The notes beneath the pieces were generated by a model. That model worked only from the letters and a program-made list of their open reading frames with translations. It made no database searches and was not told where the DNA came from. Shown one piece after another: positions 6,959-13,005 of a DNA stretch of 13,005 nt. Numbering within the stretch: the stretch's first letter is position 1; each line of letters opens with the position of its first letter. The position numbers were made by a program, and so were the translations under genes. Source of the stretch: Candidatus Poribacteria bacterium (GTDB taxonomy: Bacteria > Poribacteria > WGA-4E > WGA-3G); NCBI GenBank assembly GCA_007571355.1, contig RKRO01000533.1, positions 1 to 13,005 of the forward strand. The letters run 5' to 3'.

Positions 6959-9027
6959 GACGCGTCTCCTTTTTCCCGCCAATTATAATAAAAAATAAGA
7001 ATACTTGCAAGTATGGCGATTCCGTGAACCCATACGAACTGCATAACGGTCGGTGCGAAGAAGAGAACAAGCACAGCGGCAAATAATAGACTGCGCGCCC
7101 ATAACGATAACTTCTTAAAGATATAACCTGCGATAGCCGCTGCTAAGATAAACGTCCCGACCAGCGTCAATGAGAAATTTCCGACAACTGTCCACACCGC
7201 CGGGGTGCTACCGTCAGTGCTCAACCAGAGCAGGGCCGGACGCAAGACAAAGGCATAAGGTAAAGCGAAACCGACGAGTGCAAACCTGAACGCGGCGAAA
7301 CCCGTCTTCATTATTCCGGAACCTGCAATAGCCGCTGCAGCATAAGCTGCCAACGCAACAGGAGGTGTCACCATCGACATCATCCCAAAATAGAAGATGA
7401 AGAAGTGCGCCGCAAGCGGAACAACTCCCAAGTCGAGGAGCACGGGACCCACCAAGATCGCCATCAGCAAATAACAGACCGATGAAGGCAGCCCCATCCC
7501 CAGAATGATCATTGAAATCATGAGAAAAAAGAGTGCCAATATGAGGTTCGTCGCCGCGAGCGGTAAAAGCGTTGACGGTAATTTGCTACCGACACCCGTT
7601 AACGTCACCACGCCGAGAATAATGCCAACGCACGCCGCAGCTGCAATGAGCGAAACACCGCTCTGCGCGGCACGCCGACAAGGTGTTATCAAAAAATCGG
7701 CACCTTTTCGCACATCCGAAATATCAGATGAGATCTCTGGTGTTGCCTGCTGTTTACCGATTTTCTGAATGAAAAAGTTCAACAGGCTTATGACAACAAT
7801 AACCAGTAGACTCCAACTCACTGCCCGGAACGCCGTAGCACCGAGCAGTAGGAACACGATCAGCGTAACAAACGCAGCGAAAAAGATGCCACCTTGCACA
7901 GTCAACAGTTTGTCTGCTTTTCCTTTCTGCGCATCGGGACTCACTGCTTCAGAACTGTGAGCGCGCCTATCCTTTGCAGCATTCGCAGCAAAGTGTACCA
8001 TACACAGCATACCGGTGTAATAAAGGATTGCGGGGAGCAGGGCTGCCCTAATGATCTCCAGATAGGTAACGGAGGGTTCCACGATTTCGAGCATCATATA
8101 AGCAGCGGCACCCATGATAGGTGGCATGAGCGCGCCGCCAGAACTCGCTGCGGCTTCTATTCCGCCTGCTATCGCTGGTTGGAATCCAGCGCGTTGCATC
8201 AACGGAATCGTAAATGTACCGGTCGTCGCGGTGTTCGCCACAGCGGAACCCGACAACGACCCCATCATGCCGCTGCTCAGCACAGCGACCTTCGCAGGCG
8301 CGCCGGCACTCGAACCGAAGACACGCCTCGCCAAATTCAGTACATAACCGGTCGCACCTGTCCGCTCCAACAACGTGCCGAATAGGACAAAGAGAAACAC
8401 ATACGTGAACATCACGCGAAGCGCGACACCGAAGGTACCTTGACTGTGTAGGAACGTCTGACTGACAATACGTTGGAGAGAATAACCGCGATGTGGAAAC
8501 AACCAATCCGGCATGAATTGCCCAAAACTGGCATAGAGAAGAAATAGGAAAGAGAGCAGCGGGAGCGCGATCCCGATAGAACGGCGCGTCGCTTCCAAAA
8601 CTAAGACGAGTCCAATGCCCCCAACAAGGTAATCCAGCGATAATTCCGCCCCAGCCCGATCGCCGAGAGACTTACCGTCTAACCAGAAACCTTGAAAAAC
8701 CGGCTCTGTTTGCACCACAACATAACCGAAACAAAAGATAACGCTACCCATCAACACAACATCGAAGACTTGAAAAATAGGATTTTCCTGAAAACGCGGA
8801 TGAATAGGGTATCTCAAAAATACCACTATTAACCCCAACATCGCGAAGAGTGCTAATTCTGATTGGGGTGCAAGCTGCGGATAGTTGACCTCGGCTAAGA
8901 TAAAGAGGCACAACACCACCGAAACGACAAGAAAGATGTTATCCTTTAACTTTTGGATCAATGAATTAACCAATTCTGCTTTTTGTAAGGGTTGGGCTAT
9001 CCAATCCCTACAGGTTTGAACCTCCAC
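6955..9027 (-). CDS. TRAP transporter fused permease (4TM/12TM, DctQM type)
   Basis: This is a large inner-membrane protein of up to 690 residues in which the small and large TRAP permease subunits are joined. TRAP systems import organic acids or related solutes with Na+ or H+ and normally need a periplasmic binding protein, of TAXI type for many fused permeases. The family-typical block runs from MGSLSGSAVANTATTGTFTIPL (255-276) through EAAASSGGALMPPIMGAAAY (291-310). The second repeat shows GMGLPSSVCYLL and MSMVTPPVALAAYAAAAIAGS. Hydrophilic residues 348-375 form an internal loop, and four or so extra helices follow at the C-terminus. No binding protein is encoded in the window. The start is uncertain: the drawn GTG at 9027 has no convincing ribosome site, and the first 17 or so codons coincide with a GTAG hairpin. 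Native sequence seems to begin near residue 19-23, where TTG codons (8973, 8961) are possible starts. Confidence 0.9.
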   Translation of the reverse strand: MEVQTCRDWIAQPLQKAELVNSLIQKLKDNIFLVVSVVLCLFILAEVNYPQLAPQSELALFAMLGLIVVFLRYPIHPRFQENPIFQVFDVVLMGSVIFCFGYVVVQTEPVFQGFWLDGKSLGDRAGAELSLDYLVGGIGLVLVLEATRRSIGIALPLLSFLFLLYASFGQFMPDWLFPHRGYSLQRIVSQTFLHSQGTFGVALRVMFTYVFLFVLFGTLLERTGATGYVLNLARRVFGSSAGAPAKVAVLSSGMMGSLSGSAVANTATTGTFTIPLMQRAGFQPAIAGGIEAAASSGGALMPPIMGAAAYMMLEIVEPSVTYLEIIRAALLPAILYYTGMLCMVHFAANAAKDRRAHSSEAVSPDAQKGKADKLLTVQGGIFFAAFVTLIVFLLLGATAFRAVSWSLLVIVVISLLNFFIQKIGKQQATPEISSDISDVRKGADFLITPCRRAAQSGVSLIAAAACVGIILGVVTLTGVGSKLPSTLLPLAATNLILALFFLMISMIILGMGLPSSVCYLLMAILVGPVLLDLGVVPLAAHFFIFYFGMMSMVTPPVALAAYAAAAIAGSGIMKTGFAAFRFALVGFALPYAFVLRPALLWLSTDGSTPAVWTVVGNFSLTLVGTFILAAAIAGYIFKKLSLWARSLLFAAVLVLFFAPTVMQFVWVHGIAILASILIFYYNWREKGDAS
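6966..6971 (-). promoter_or_regulatory. Ribosome binding site that decides the DUF3311 start
   Basis: AAGGAG on the minus strand, inside the last codons of the TRAP gene, is 7 nt from ATG 6958. It favours that start over the upstream in-frame ATG at 6982. Confidence 0.75.
8985..9011 (-). repeat. REP-like GTAG-headed hairpin over the TRAP gene start
   Basis: On the minus strand GTAG at 9011-9008 begins a 27-nt imperfect palindrome. An 11-position arm (GTAGGGATTGG) pairs with CCAACCCTTAC, with nine Watson-Crick pairs, one G-T pair and one mismatch around a 5-nt loop. It lies inside the first codons of the TRAP reading frame as drawn. A GTAG foot next to an imperfect hairpin is the architecture of REP elements. 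Confidence 0.5.
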
Positions 9028-9094
9028 CTGTTTTCAAGGCGAGTAACGGGATACCCCAAATTTCTTTAATAGGACTTCCCCAGGCTTTGCTTCT

Positions 9095-9117
9095 GTAGCA
9101 CAACCTGCTAGGGTGTG
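9095..9117 (+). repeat. REP-like GTAG-headed hairpin
   Basis: GTAG at 9095-9098 is followed at once by CACAACC (9099-9105), loop TGCTA and GGGTGTG (9111-9117). Six of seven positions pair. The GTAG-plus-hairpin layout is the same as in the element at the TRAP start. Confidence 0.5.
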
Positions 9118-9185
9118 TCAGGGAATCTTGTCTGTTTTTTATCGTAAAGCCCGTAATTATTGAAACACATCACATAGAAACGAGG

Positions 9186-9219
9186 TACCTCTTTTCCCCC
9201 CTGCTTGCGGGGGGAGGTA
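9186..9219. repeat. C-run/G-run hairpin
   Basis: CCCCCC (9196-9201) pairs with GGGGGG (9209-9214) around a 7-nt loop. Outside it TACCT (9186-9190) pairs with AGGTA (9215-9219) across a 5-nt bulge. A perfect 10-bp palindrome GAGGTACCTC (9182-9191) overlaps the left side. Such G-rich hairpins are common dispersed intergenic repeats in some bacteria; no T tract follows. Confidence 0.5.
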
Positions 9220-9275
9220 GGGGGGGGTATCTTCCTAAAAGTGTGCATTTATTTTTCGGTGTTACGATATCAGTC

Positions 9276-9298
9276 CGCCCGCTCAGAGAGCATGGGCG
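9276..9298. repeat. Strong 9-bp hairpin downstream of cydB
   Basis: CGCCC-GCTC (9276-9284), loop AGA and GAGC-AT-GGGCG (9288-9298) form a 9-bp stem with a 2-nt bulge. It is about 95 bp past the cydB stop. It could protect the 3' end of the cydAB message or assist termination, but no T run follows on either strand. Confidence 0.5.
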
Positions 9299-9391
9299 TG
9301 TCAAAATTGCATGAGTCTTGTTTAAGTTTAGCAGGAATTGAGGGGCAAATCAAGAGAAAAGGGGATTTACGCCGAACCGTTCTTATTAGCG

Positions 9392-10414
9392 TCAATCTGC
9401 GCTGTGGTGCTGAGGCTCGCCCTTAAAGACAGCGTAAAGATACCAGAACGCAGGCACCAACAGCACACTGCCTACACCTAATACAATCAGTACCGGACGT
9501 AGGACAGCATCTGGCGCGGCTGTGTTGGAAAAGGTTAAATCTGGTGCGACAAGATACGGATACTGCGCCAATCCCCAACCGAAGACAATCAGTGTAACCT
9601 GTATCGGGACGAGGATGCGTGCAAGTCGAAATTGACGGTTCCAAATCGTCCAGATCGCCCACAACGCCACCGCACCTGTCAAAATTTGAAACGGGATTGA
9701 CCAAGGGGCATTACCGAGTCCACGCCGAATTGTCGGAGCACCCTCAGCAGATAAAACAAAACTCAACCCCGCCATCGCGCCGACACTCACCGCAGCAATG
9801 AGAGCACGTCGCCGAAAATCCTCCTGCAACGCGGTGTCATCTGTCTCCAACGTGAGATATACCGCCGCAAGCAACGCGCAAAGCGTCAAGGTGAAAAAAC
9901 CGATCGCAAACGGAAACGGCGCAAACCACGCTGAAATGAAGTCGGTGTCTACCTGTCCGCTTTCTATATCAACATGAATCGTGCCAGAGGCAACCGCACC
10001 CAATGTAATCCCCAACATAATAGGTGTGATAGCACTTGCCACGGCGAACACTCGGCTCCAACGGCGGTGGGTCGTATCCGATTGGACATCGTAAGTCCGA
10101 AACACAAACGCTGATCCGCGCAATACAATTCCGATAAGCATCAGCGTCAGCGGAATATGTAAAGCCGTGCTAATCGCTGCGAAGGCAATAGGAAAGGCCA
10201 CAAAAAGCAACACAATAATCACAATTAACCAGACATGATTCGCTTCCCAGATAGGAGCAATAGCATGTGTGATAAGCGAACGTTGGGCTTTCGCGCGCCG
10301 ACCGGTCGCGAACAGATCCCAGATACCGCCACCGAAATCCGCACCACCGGTCAACACATAGATAATCAAGGAGATAAGCATTACACCCGCAACGCAGAGC
10401 TCAAGGGGCAACAT
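9392..10414 (-). CDS. cydB: Cytochrome bd-type quinol oxidase subunit II
   Basis: Subunit II of a bd-type terminal oxidase pairs with CydA in the cytoplasmic membrane, where quinol is oxidised and O2 reduced to water. Its 340 residues fit the shorter CydB/CioB group (the E. coli protein has 379). About eight to nine helices are visible. GGADFGGGIWDLFATG at 23-38 and WEANHVWLI at 56-64 match the conserved first-helix Asp region and the W(D/E)xNxVWLI motif. The start is supported by GGAG 7 nt upstream of the ATG. It follows cydA after 12 bp, so the two are co-transcribed. The C-terminus is short and polar. No cydX-like micropeptide and no cydDC assembly transporter genes are seen nearby. A cyanide-insensitive (Cio) subtype is possible from length and motif style but cannot be proved here. 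Confidence 0.93.
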   Translation of the reverse strand: MLPLELCVAGVMLISLIIYVLTGGADFGGGIWDLFATGRRAKAQRSLITHAIAPIWEANHVWLIVIIVLLFVAFPIAFAAISTALHIPLTLMLIGIVLRGSAFVFRTYDVQSDTTHRRWSRVFAVASAITPIMLGITLGAVASGTIHVDIESGQVDTDFISAWFAPFPFAIGFFTLTLCALLAAVYLTLETDDTALQEDFRRRALIAAVSVGAMAGLSFVLSAEGAPTIRRGLGNAPWSIPFQILTGAVALWAIWTIWNRQFRLARILVPIQVTLIVFGWGLAQYPYLVAPDLTFSNTAAPDAVLRPVLIVLGVGSVLLVPAFWYLYAVFKGEPQHHSAD

Positions 10415-10426
10415 CAGGTTTCTCCA

Positions 10427-11737
10427 TTAATTTGCATCATACAAGCGCGGACTCTGGAAAATATGGCGGCGCATGAGGACGACAACAATAATTGATAGAA
10501 AAATGTAAAGCACTGTAAAACTCATGAAAGGAACAACGAGGTTCGGCATCGGAGTCACCGCATCTGCCGTGCGCATGATATTGTAGATAACCCACGGCTG
10601 CCGACCGACCTCCGTAACCGTCCAACCCGCTTCAATCGCAATAAATCCAAGTGGCGTACAGAACGTAACAAACCGCAGGTACCAGGCTTGGGTCGGCAGC
10701 CCCTTGCGTTTCCACGCAAGCCAACCCCCAAGGAGCCCAGCGACAATTAGCACAATCCCACAAGCAACCATAATCTGAAACGCGAAATGCACAATTGTCA
10801 CCGGTGGACGATTTTCACGCGGCACTTCCTTGAGCCCCATGATCTCTGCATTGAAATCGAAATGCGCGAGGAAACTGAGTGCCTTCGGAATCTCAAGGGC
10901 ATATCGTGTTTCTTCGGCATCCTCGTCAGGGATACCCCCGATACGTAAAGGCGCACCGCGCGCTGTTTCCCACTGTGCTTCCATCGCCGCAAGTTTGATA
11001 GGTTGGTACTTCGCGACACGCTTCGCACTGATGTCCCCTGAAATGGGTTGGAGGACCGCGAACACGGCACCGACACTCAAAGCAATCGCAAATGCCCGAC
11101 GGTGGAACAGGTTATCCGGGTCGCGTCTGAGCAGATAGGCGTGGATGCCAGCAACCGCAAACCCGACTGCAAGGAACGCAGCAATCGTCATGTGAAGTGC
11201 TTGACTGAAGGCGGAAGGATTCAACATCGCTGCAATCGGATCAACGTCTGTCACCTTGCCATCTATGATGGAGAACCCGGTCGGCGTGTTCATCCATGCG
11301 TTGGCAGTAACGACAAAGATACCGGAAAAGGTGCCACCGAGCAGCACCATCATACCCGCGAACCAGTGTGCATGTTTCGGGATACGATCCCAACCATAGA
11401 GGTAAAGCCCTAAGAAAATCGCCTCAATGAAGAATGCAAGACCTTCCAACGAAAACGGCATCCCGATAATCGGACCGGCGTAAGCCATGAAATTGGGCCA
11501 CAACAAGCCGAGTTCAAAAGACAGAACAGTACCAGAAACCGCCCCGACAGCGAACATGATCGCCGTGCCTTTTGCCCACTGTTTCGCCAACGTGAGGTAA
11601 ACCTCTTCCCGCGTCTTGAGCCACAACCCTTCGGCAATTACCATTAACAACGGCATCGCTATGCCGACGGCTGCAAAGATAATGTGAAATGCCAGTGACA
11701 TCGCCATCTGTGCACGTGCTGCCAATAAATCCGACAT
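10427..11737 (-). CDS. cydA: Cytochrome bd-type quinol oxidase subunit I
   Basis: Subunit I carries the hemes and the quinol site of the bd oxidase. From this start it has 436 residues. H18 should ligate a high-spin heme, H182 (in ALHMTI) and M323 (in FQIMVACG) heme b558. E98 (SLEG) and E105 (FIEA) match the conserved proton-path glutamates. The periplasmic Q-loop retains KYQPIKLAAMEA at 243-254, with K248 and E253 in the quinol-binding positions, and GRQPW is at 378-382. The segment after the motif is short compared with E. coli CydA (522 residues), so this is a short-Q-loop enzyme. The frame could begin at 11788, but AAGGGGG (11745-11751) is 7 nt from ATG 11737, and the family begins just before the LxxxRxQ segment. 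It lies 80 bp after the dioxygenase gene on the same strand, with no promoter or terminator recognised between them. Confidence 0.94.
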   Translation of the reverse strand: MSDLLAARAQMAMSLAFHIIFAAVGIAMPLLMVIAEGLWLKTREEVYLTLAKQWAKGTAIMFAVGAVSGTVLSFELGLLWPNFMAYAGPIIGMPFSLEGLAFFIEAIFLGLYLYGWDRIPKHAHWFAGMMVLLGGTFSGIFVVTANAWMNTPTGFSIIDGKVTDVDPIAAMLNPSAFSQALHMTIAAFLAVGFAVAGIHAYLLRRDPDNLFHRRAFAIALSVGAVFAVLQPISGDISAKRVAKYQPIKLAAMEAQWETARGAPLRIGGIPDEDAEETRYALEIPKALSFLAHFDFNAEIMGLKEVPRENRPPVTIVHFAFQIMVACGIVLIVAGLLGGWLAWKRKGLPTQAWYLRFVTFCTPLGFIAIEAGWTVTEVGRQPWVIYNIMRTADAVTPMPNLVVPFMSFTVLYIFLSIIVVVLMRRHIFQSPRLYDAN

Positions 11738-11744
11738 GAAAATG

Positions 11745-11751
11745 CCCCCTT
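11745..11751 (-). promoter_or_regulatory. Ribosome binding site that decides the cydA start
   Basis: AAGGGGG on the minus strand is 7 nt upstream of ATG 11737. It selects that codon over the in-frame ATG 17 codons further up. Confidence 0.7.
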
Positions 11752-11817
11752 CATGCACCAACTGCACATCAGTGAGCGTCACAGGCACCCACCCGACTCG
11801 TTAACGGCAAAGATGCA

Positions 11818-12642
11818 TCACGCAACCCACGGTTCAAGCCCGAGGAGTTTCTTGCCTAAAGGTGTCAACTCGGCCGTCTTACCGTGGTAATGCTCCTTCT
11901 CTTTCGCCTCTTTTCCGAGCCCTGTTAACCGTTCGCGCCACCCGTTAACACGGCCCTCGCTTGTTGCTTTACCGCCATCTGGTGCCGGTGACATCGTAAT
12001 GTACTGCGCCATCCGTGGACGTTCCGCGGAATTTGGGCTGCTGCCGTGCGGTAATGCGCTATGCCAGATCACAAGATCACCCGCTTTCCCCGCAACCGGC
12101 ACCGCCTCGGCTTGGTATTCTCGGACCACGTGCCGCGGGTTCGCATCGTCAGGAAGGTCGTTCAACCACGATTCCAACTTCCGATGAAAACCCGGAATAC
12201 AGGTAAACGCGCCTTGATTGCCCGGCGTATCCGCTAAATAAAGCACACCTTGCACTTTTAAACGGACCGGCATACTGTCCAACGACATATCCCAATGCAG
12301 GTAAGGACCGGTAAATTTCCAATCCGGACGCTCAGGCGGATTCATGCTCGCGCGATCGAAACTGACCCAGAGTTTATCGTTTCCCCAAATCTCTGTGAAC
12401 GCCTGATGAACGCGAGGGTATTGGCGGTTATCCCATAACGCTTGATGCTGATAAATTTCCACCATGATGCTCCGGCGCGGTGGGTCAGGATACCAACTCT
12501 CCGGATCATCACCATCCATTTCAAGAAAATCCCAGACAGCTTGCTCGGCAGCGCGACAATTTTCAAGCGGCACCGCTTCTGGTACAACAACATAACCGTG
12601 CTCTTCCCAAAATTCTAAGGCTTCTGCATCAAAAACTGGCAT
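11818..12642 (-). CDS. PhyH-family Fe(II)/2-oxoglutarate dioxygenase
   Basis: This is a cytosolic oxygenase of the phytanoyl-CoA dioxygenase (PhyH) family, which couples O2-dependent hydroxylation of a substrate to decarboxylation of 2-oxoglutarate. From this start it has 274 residues, normal for bacterial members. The iron triad is H116 and D118 (HWD) with H199 (LPHGSSPN), and R210 (RPRMAQYI) is the likely 2-oxoglutarate carboxylate ligand. GDLVIWHS at 188-195 is the typical strand before the distal His. The start ATG 12642 has AAGGAG 6 nt upstream; the frame runs 14 codons further but without such a site. The substrate is unknown; bacterial PhyH proteins act on many small molecules. It precedes cydA by 80 bp, so co-transcription with the O2-reducing oxidase genes is possible but unproved. 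Confidence 0.92.
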   Translation of the reverse strand: MPVFDAEALEFWEEHGYVVVPEAVPLENCRAAEQAVWDFLEMDGDDPESWYPDPPRRSIMVEIYQHQALWDNRQYPRVHQAFTEIWGNDKLWVSFDRASMNPPERPDWKFTGPYLHWDMSLDSMPVRLKVQGVLYLADTPGNQGAFTCIPGFHRKLESWLNDLPDDANPRHVVREYQAEAVPVAGKAGDLVIWHSALPHGSSPNSAERPRMAQYITMSPAPDGGKATSEGRVNGWRERLTGLGKEAKEKEHYHGKTAELTPLGKKLLGLEPWVA

Positions 12643-12648
12643 GAGTCT

Positions 12649-12654
12649 CTCCTT
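12649..12654 (-). promoter_or_regulatory. Ribosome binding site that decides the dioxygenase start
   Basis: AAGGAG on the minus strand lies 6 nt from ATG 12642, which favours it over the in-frame ATG at 12684. Confidence 0.75.
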
Positions 12655-12710
12655 TTCAGTTTCGACATGACACGAAACAGACAAAAACTATCCAAACGAT
12701 TGTAACCTTA

Positions 12711-12740
12711 AGAATACCACAAAATACGGAGACAATTCAA
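12711..12740 (-). promoter_or_regulatory. Probable promoter of the dioxygenase gene
   Basis: On the minus strand TTGAAT (12740-12735), an 18-bp spacer and TATTCT (12716-12711) are preceded by TGG, giving an extended -10. The box lies 68 nt from the start codon in AT-rich sequence. It resembles the ferredoxin promoter, which also has TGG before its -10. Confidence 0.45.
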
Positions 12741-12799
12741 ATTTTTAAACCAAATACATCCAGAAACATTTATCGCAAACGCTACAACAAAATTTTTCC

Positions 12800-12829
12800 T
12801 TGACAATCCTCACAAAATTGTAGTATAAT
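12800..12829 (+). promoter_or_regulatory. Consensus sigma-70 promoter reading out of the window
   Basis: TTGACA (12800-12805), an 18-bp spacer and TATAAT (12824-12829) match the consensus exactly, in AT-rich sequence. It points toward the window end, and the first 165 nt downstream contain no ATG and include two hairpin units. It could drive a gene beyond the edge through a structured leader, or a small RNA. Confidence 0.75.
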
Positions 12830-12851
12830 CTTATAAACGAAATATCTGTTC

Positions 12852-12876
12852 GTAGGAGGGCTATTCATCGCCCATC
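12852..12876 (+). repeat. REP-like GTAG-headed hairpin, unit 1
   Basis: GTAG (12852-12855) is followed by GAGGGC (12856-12861), an 8-nt loop and GCCCATC (12870-12876), which pair except for one bulged A. The unit begins with TCGTAGG, shared with a second unit exactly 51 bp downstream. Confidence 0.45.
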
Positions 12877-12902
12877 GAAAAAGCGAGGGGTTTCGGATAC
12901 TC

Positions 12903-12930
12903 GTAGGTCGGGTTTCGCTGTGCTCTACCC
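12903..12930 (+). repeat. REP-like GTAG-headed hairpin, unit 2
   Basis: GTAG (12903-12906) precedes GGGT (12910-12913) and ACCC (12927-12930), with a further GC/GC pair inside the loop. The stem is weaker than in the other units. From memory it resembles short dispersed intergenic repeats of the GTAGG..GGGTT..ACCC kind; copy number is unverified. Confidence 0.4.
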
Positions 12931-13005
12931 ATAGGTGTCAATTTAGTAAAAAGCGCTGCGTTTTTCCAAAAAAAAAGTGATAAGTTGGAAATACCTCTTG
13001 TATAA

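Larger units (their letters stand above)
9028..9391. other. Non-coding region between cydB and the TRAP gene, rich in inverted repeats
   Basis: These 364 bp contain no gene I can support. They hold at least three inverted repeats (9095-9117, 9186-9219, 9276-9298), listed separately, and a fourth overlaps the left edge. None of the hairpins is followed by a T run on either strand, so none is a standard intrinsic terminator. I could not identify a convincing promoter for the TRAP cassette here. A 73-codon plus-strand frame at 9205 begins in the G-rich hairpin and is not credible as a gene. Confidence 0.7.
12643..13005. other. Intergenic region upstream of the dioxygenase gene, open at the window edge
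   Basis: These 363 bp hold the probable minus-strand promoter of the dioxygenase, a consensus plus-strand promoter and two GTAG-headed hairpin units, listed separately. There is no ATG on the plus strand from 12830 to the end. A GTG codon at 12977 begins a frame that is open to the edge, but it has no ribosome site. A weak AAAAA/TTTTT stem lies around 12949-12966. I cannot tell what gene, if any, follows beyond the window. Confidence 0.65.

Noticed and set aside
8048..8506. 152-codon minus-strand frame inside the TRAP gene
   Set aside because: It is a Cys/Arg-rich shifted-frame translation of a well-supported membrane protein.
9186..9219. C-run/G-run hairpin as an intrinsic terminator for cydB
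   Set aside because: No T run follows on either strand, so I list it only as a repeat.
9205..9426. 73-codon plus-strand frame in the cydB-TRAP spacer
   Set aside because: It starts inside a G-run hairpin, lacks a ribosome site, overlaps the cydB 3' end and has no recognisable domain.
11738..11788. Upstream 17-codon extension of cydA
   Set aside because: It has no ribosome site, while ATG 11737 has a well-placed one and matches the family N-terminus.
1..13005. CRISPR array, tRNA or rRNA genes, insertion sequences
   Set aside because: No regularly spaced identical repeats, no cloverleaf or rRNA-like sequence, and no transposase frame was recognised on either strand.

Overview
The window reads as bacterial chromosome of moderate G+C with compact operons, canonical sigma-70 promoters and two intergenic stretches that carry hairpin repeats. 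My best guess for the source is an uncultured bacterium of the Candidatus Poribacteria type. This rests on the gene mix (phytanoyl-CoA dioxygenase-like protein, fused TRAP permease, SDR) and on the style of the intergenic repeats. It is an inference from memory, not a search result.

Left part (1-4493). A short-chain dehydrogenase/reductase on the minus strand is divergent from a plus-strand housekeeping run: a four-cluster polyferredoxin, guanylate kinase (gmk), the bifunctional CoA-biosynthesis protein CoaBC and the 16S rRNA dimethyltransferase RsmA. The divergent intergenic region holds two well-formed promoters back to back, one of them a perfect TTGACA-17-TATAAT. The gmk-coaBC pairing is familiar in bacteria; the polyferredoxin in front of it is not.

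Middle part (4504-9027, minus strand). Four genes are joined by three successive 4-bp ATGA stop/start overlaps, in the order fused TRAP permease, DUF3311 small membrane protein, sodium:solute symporter, lipoprotein. The lipoprotein has a carboxypeptidase-regulatory-like beta domain and an NTF2-like domain. The cassette therefore combines two different ion-coupled secondary transporters and a surface or periplasmic lipoprotein, with no TRAP substrate-binding protein in the window. This is the most system-like part of the window. Its last gene converges on rsmA with only 10 bp between them.

Right part (9028-13005). A 364-bp non-coding stretch full of inverted repeats separates the TRAP cassette from cydB and cydA, a short-Q-loop cytochrome bd-type quinol oxidase. 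Upstream of cydA on the same strand is an Fe(II)/2-oxoglutarate PhyH-family dioxygenase. The final 363 bp hold a probable promoter for the dioxygenase gene and a consensus plus-strand promoter that reads out of the window through two GTAG-headed hairpin units, with no ATG before the window ends. GTAG-headed imperfect hairpins recur in both right-hand intergenic regions, and one overlaps the start of the TRAP gene. This resembles REP elements mobilised by RAYT transposases, although no transposase is present here.

I found no rRNA, tRNA, CRISPR array, insertion sequence or phage gene.
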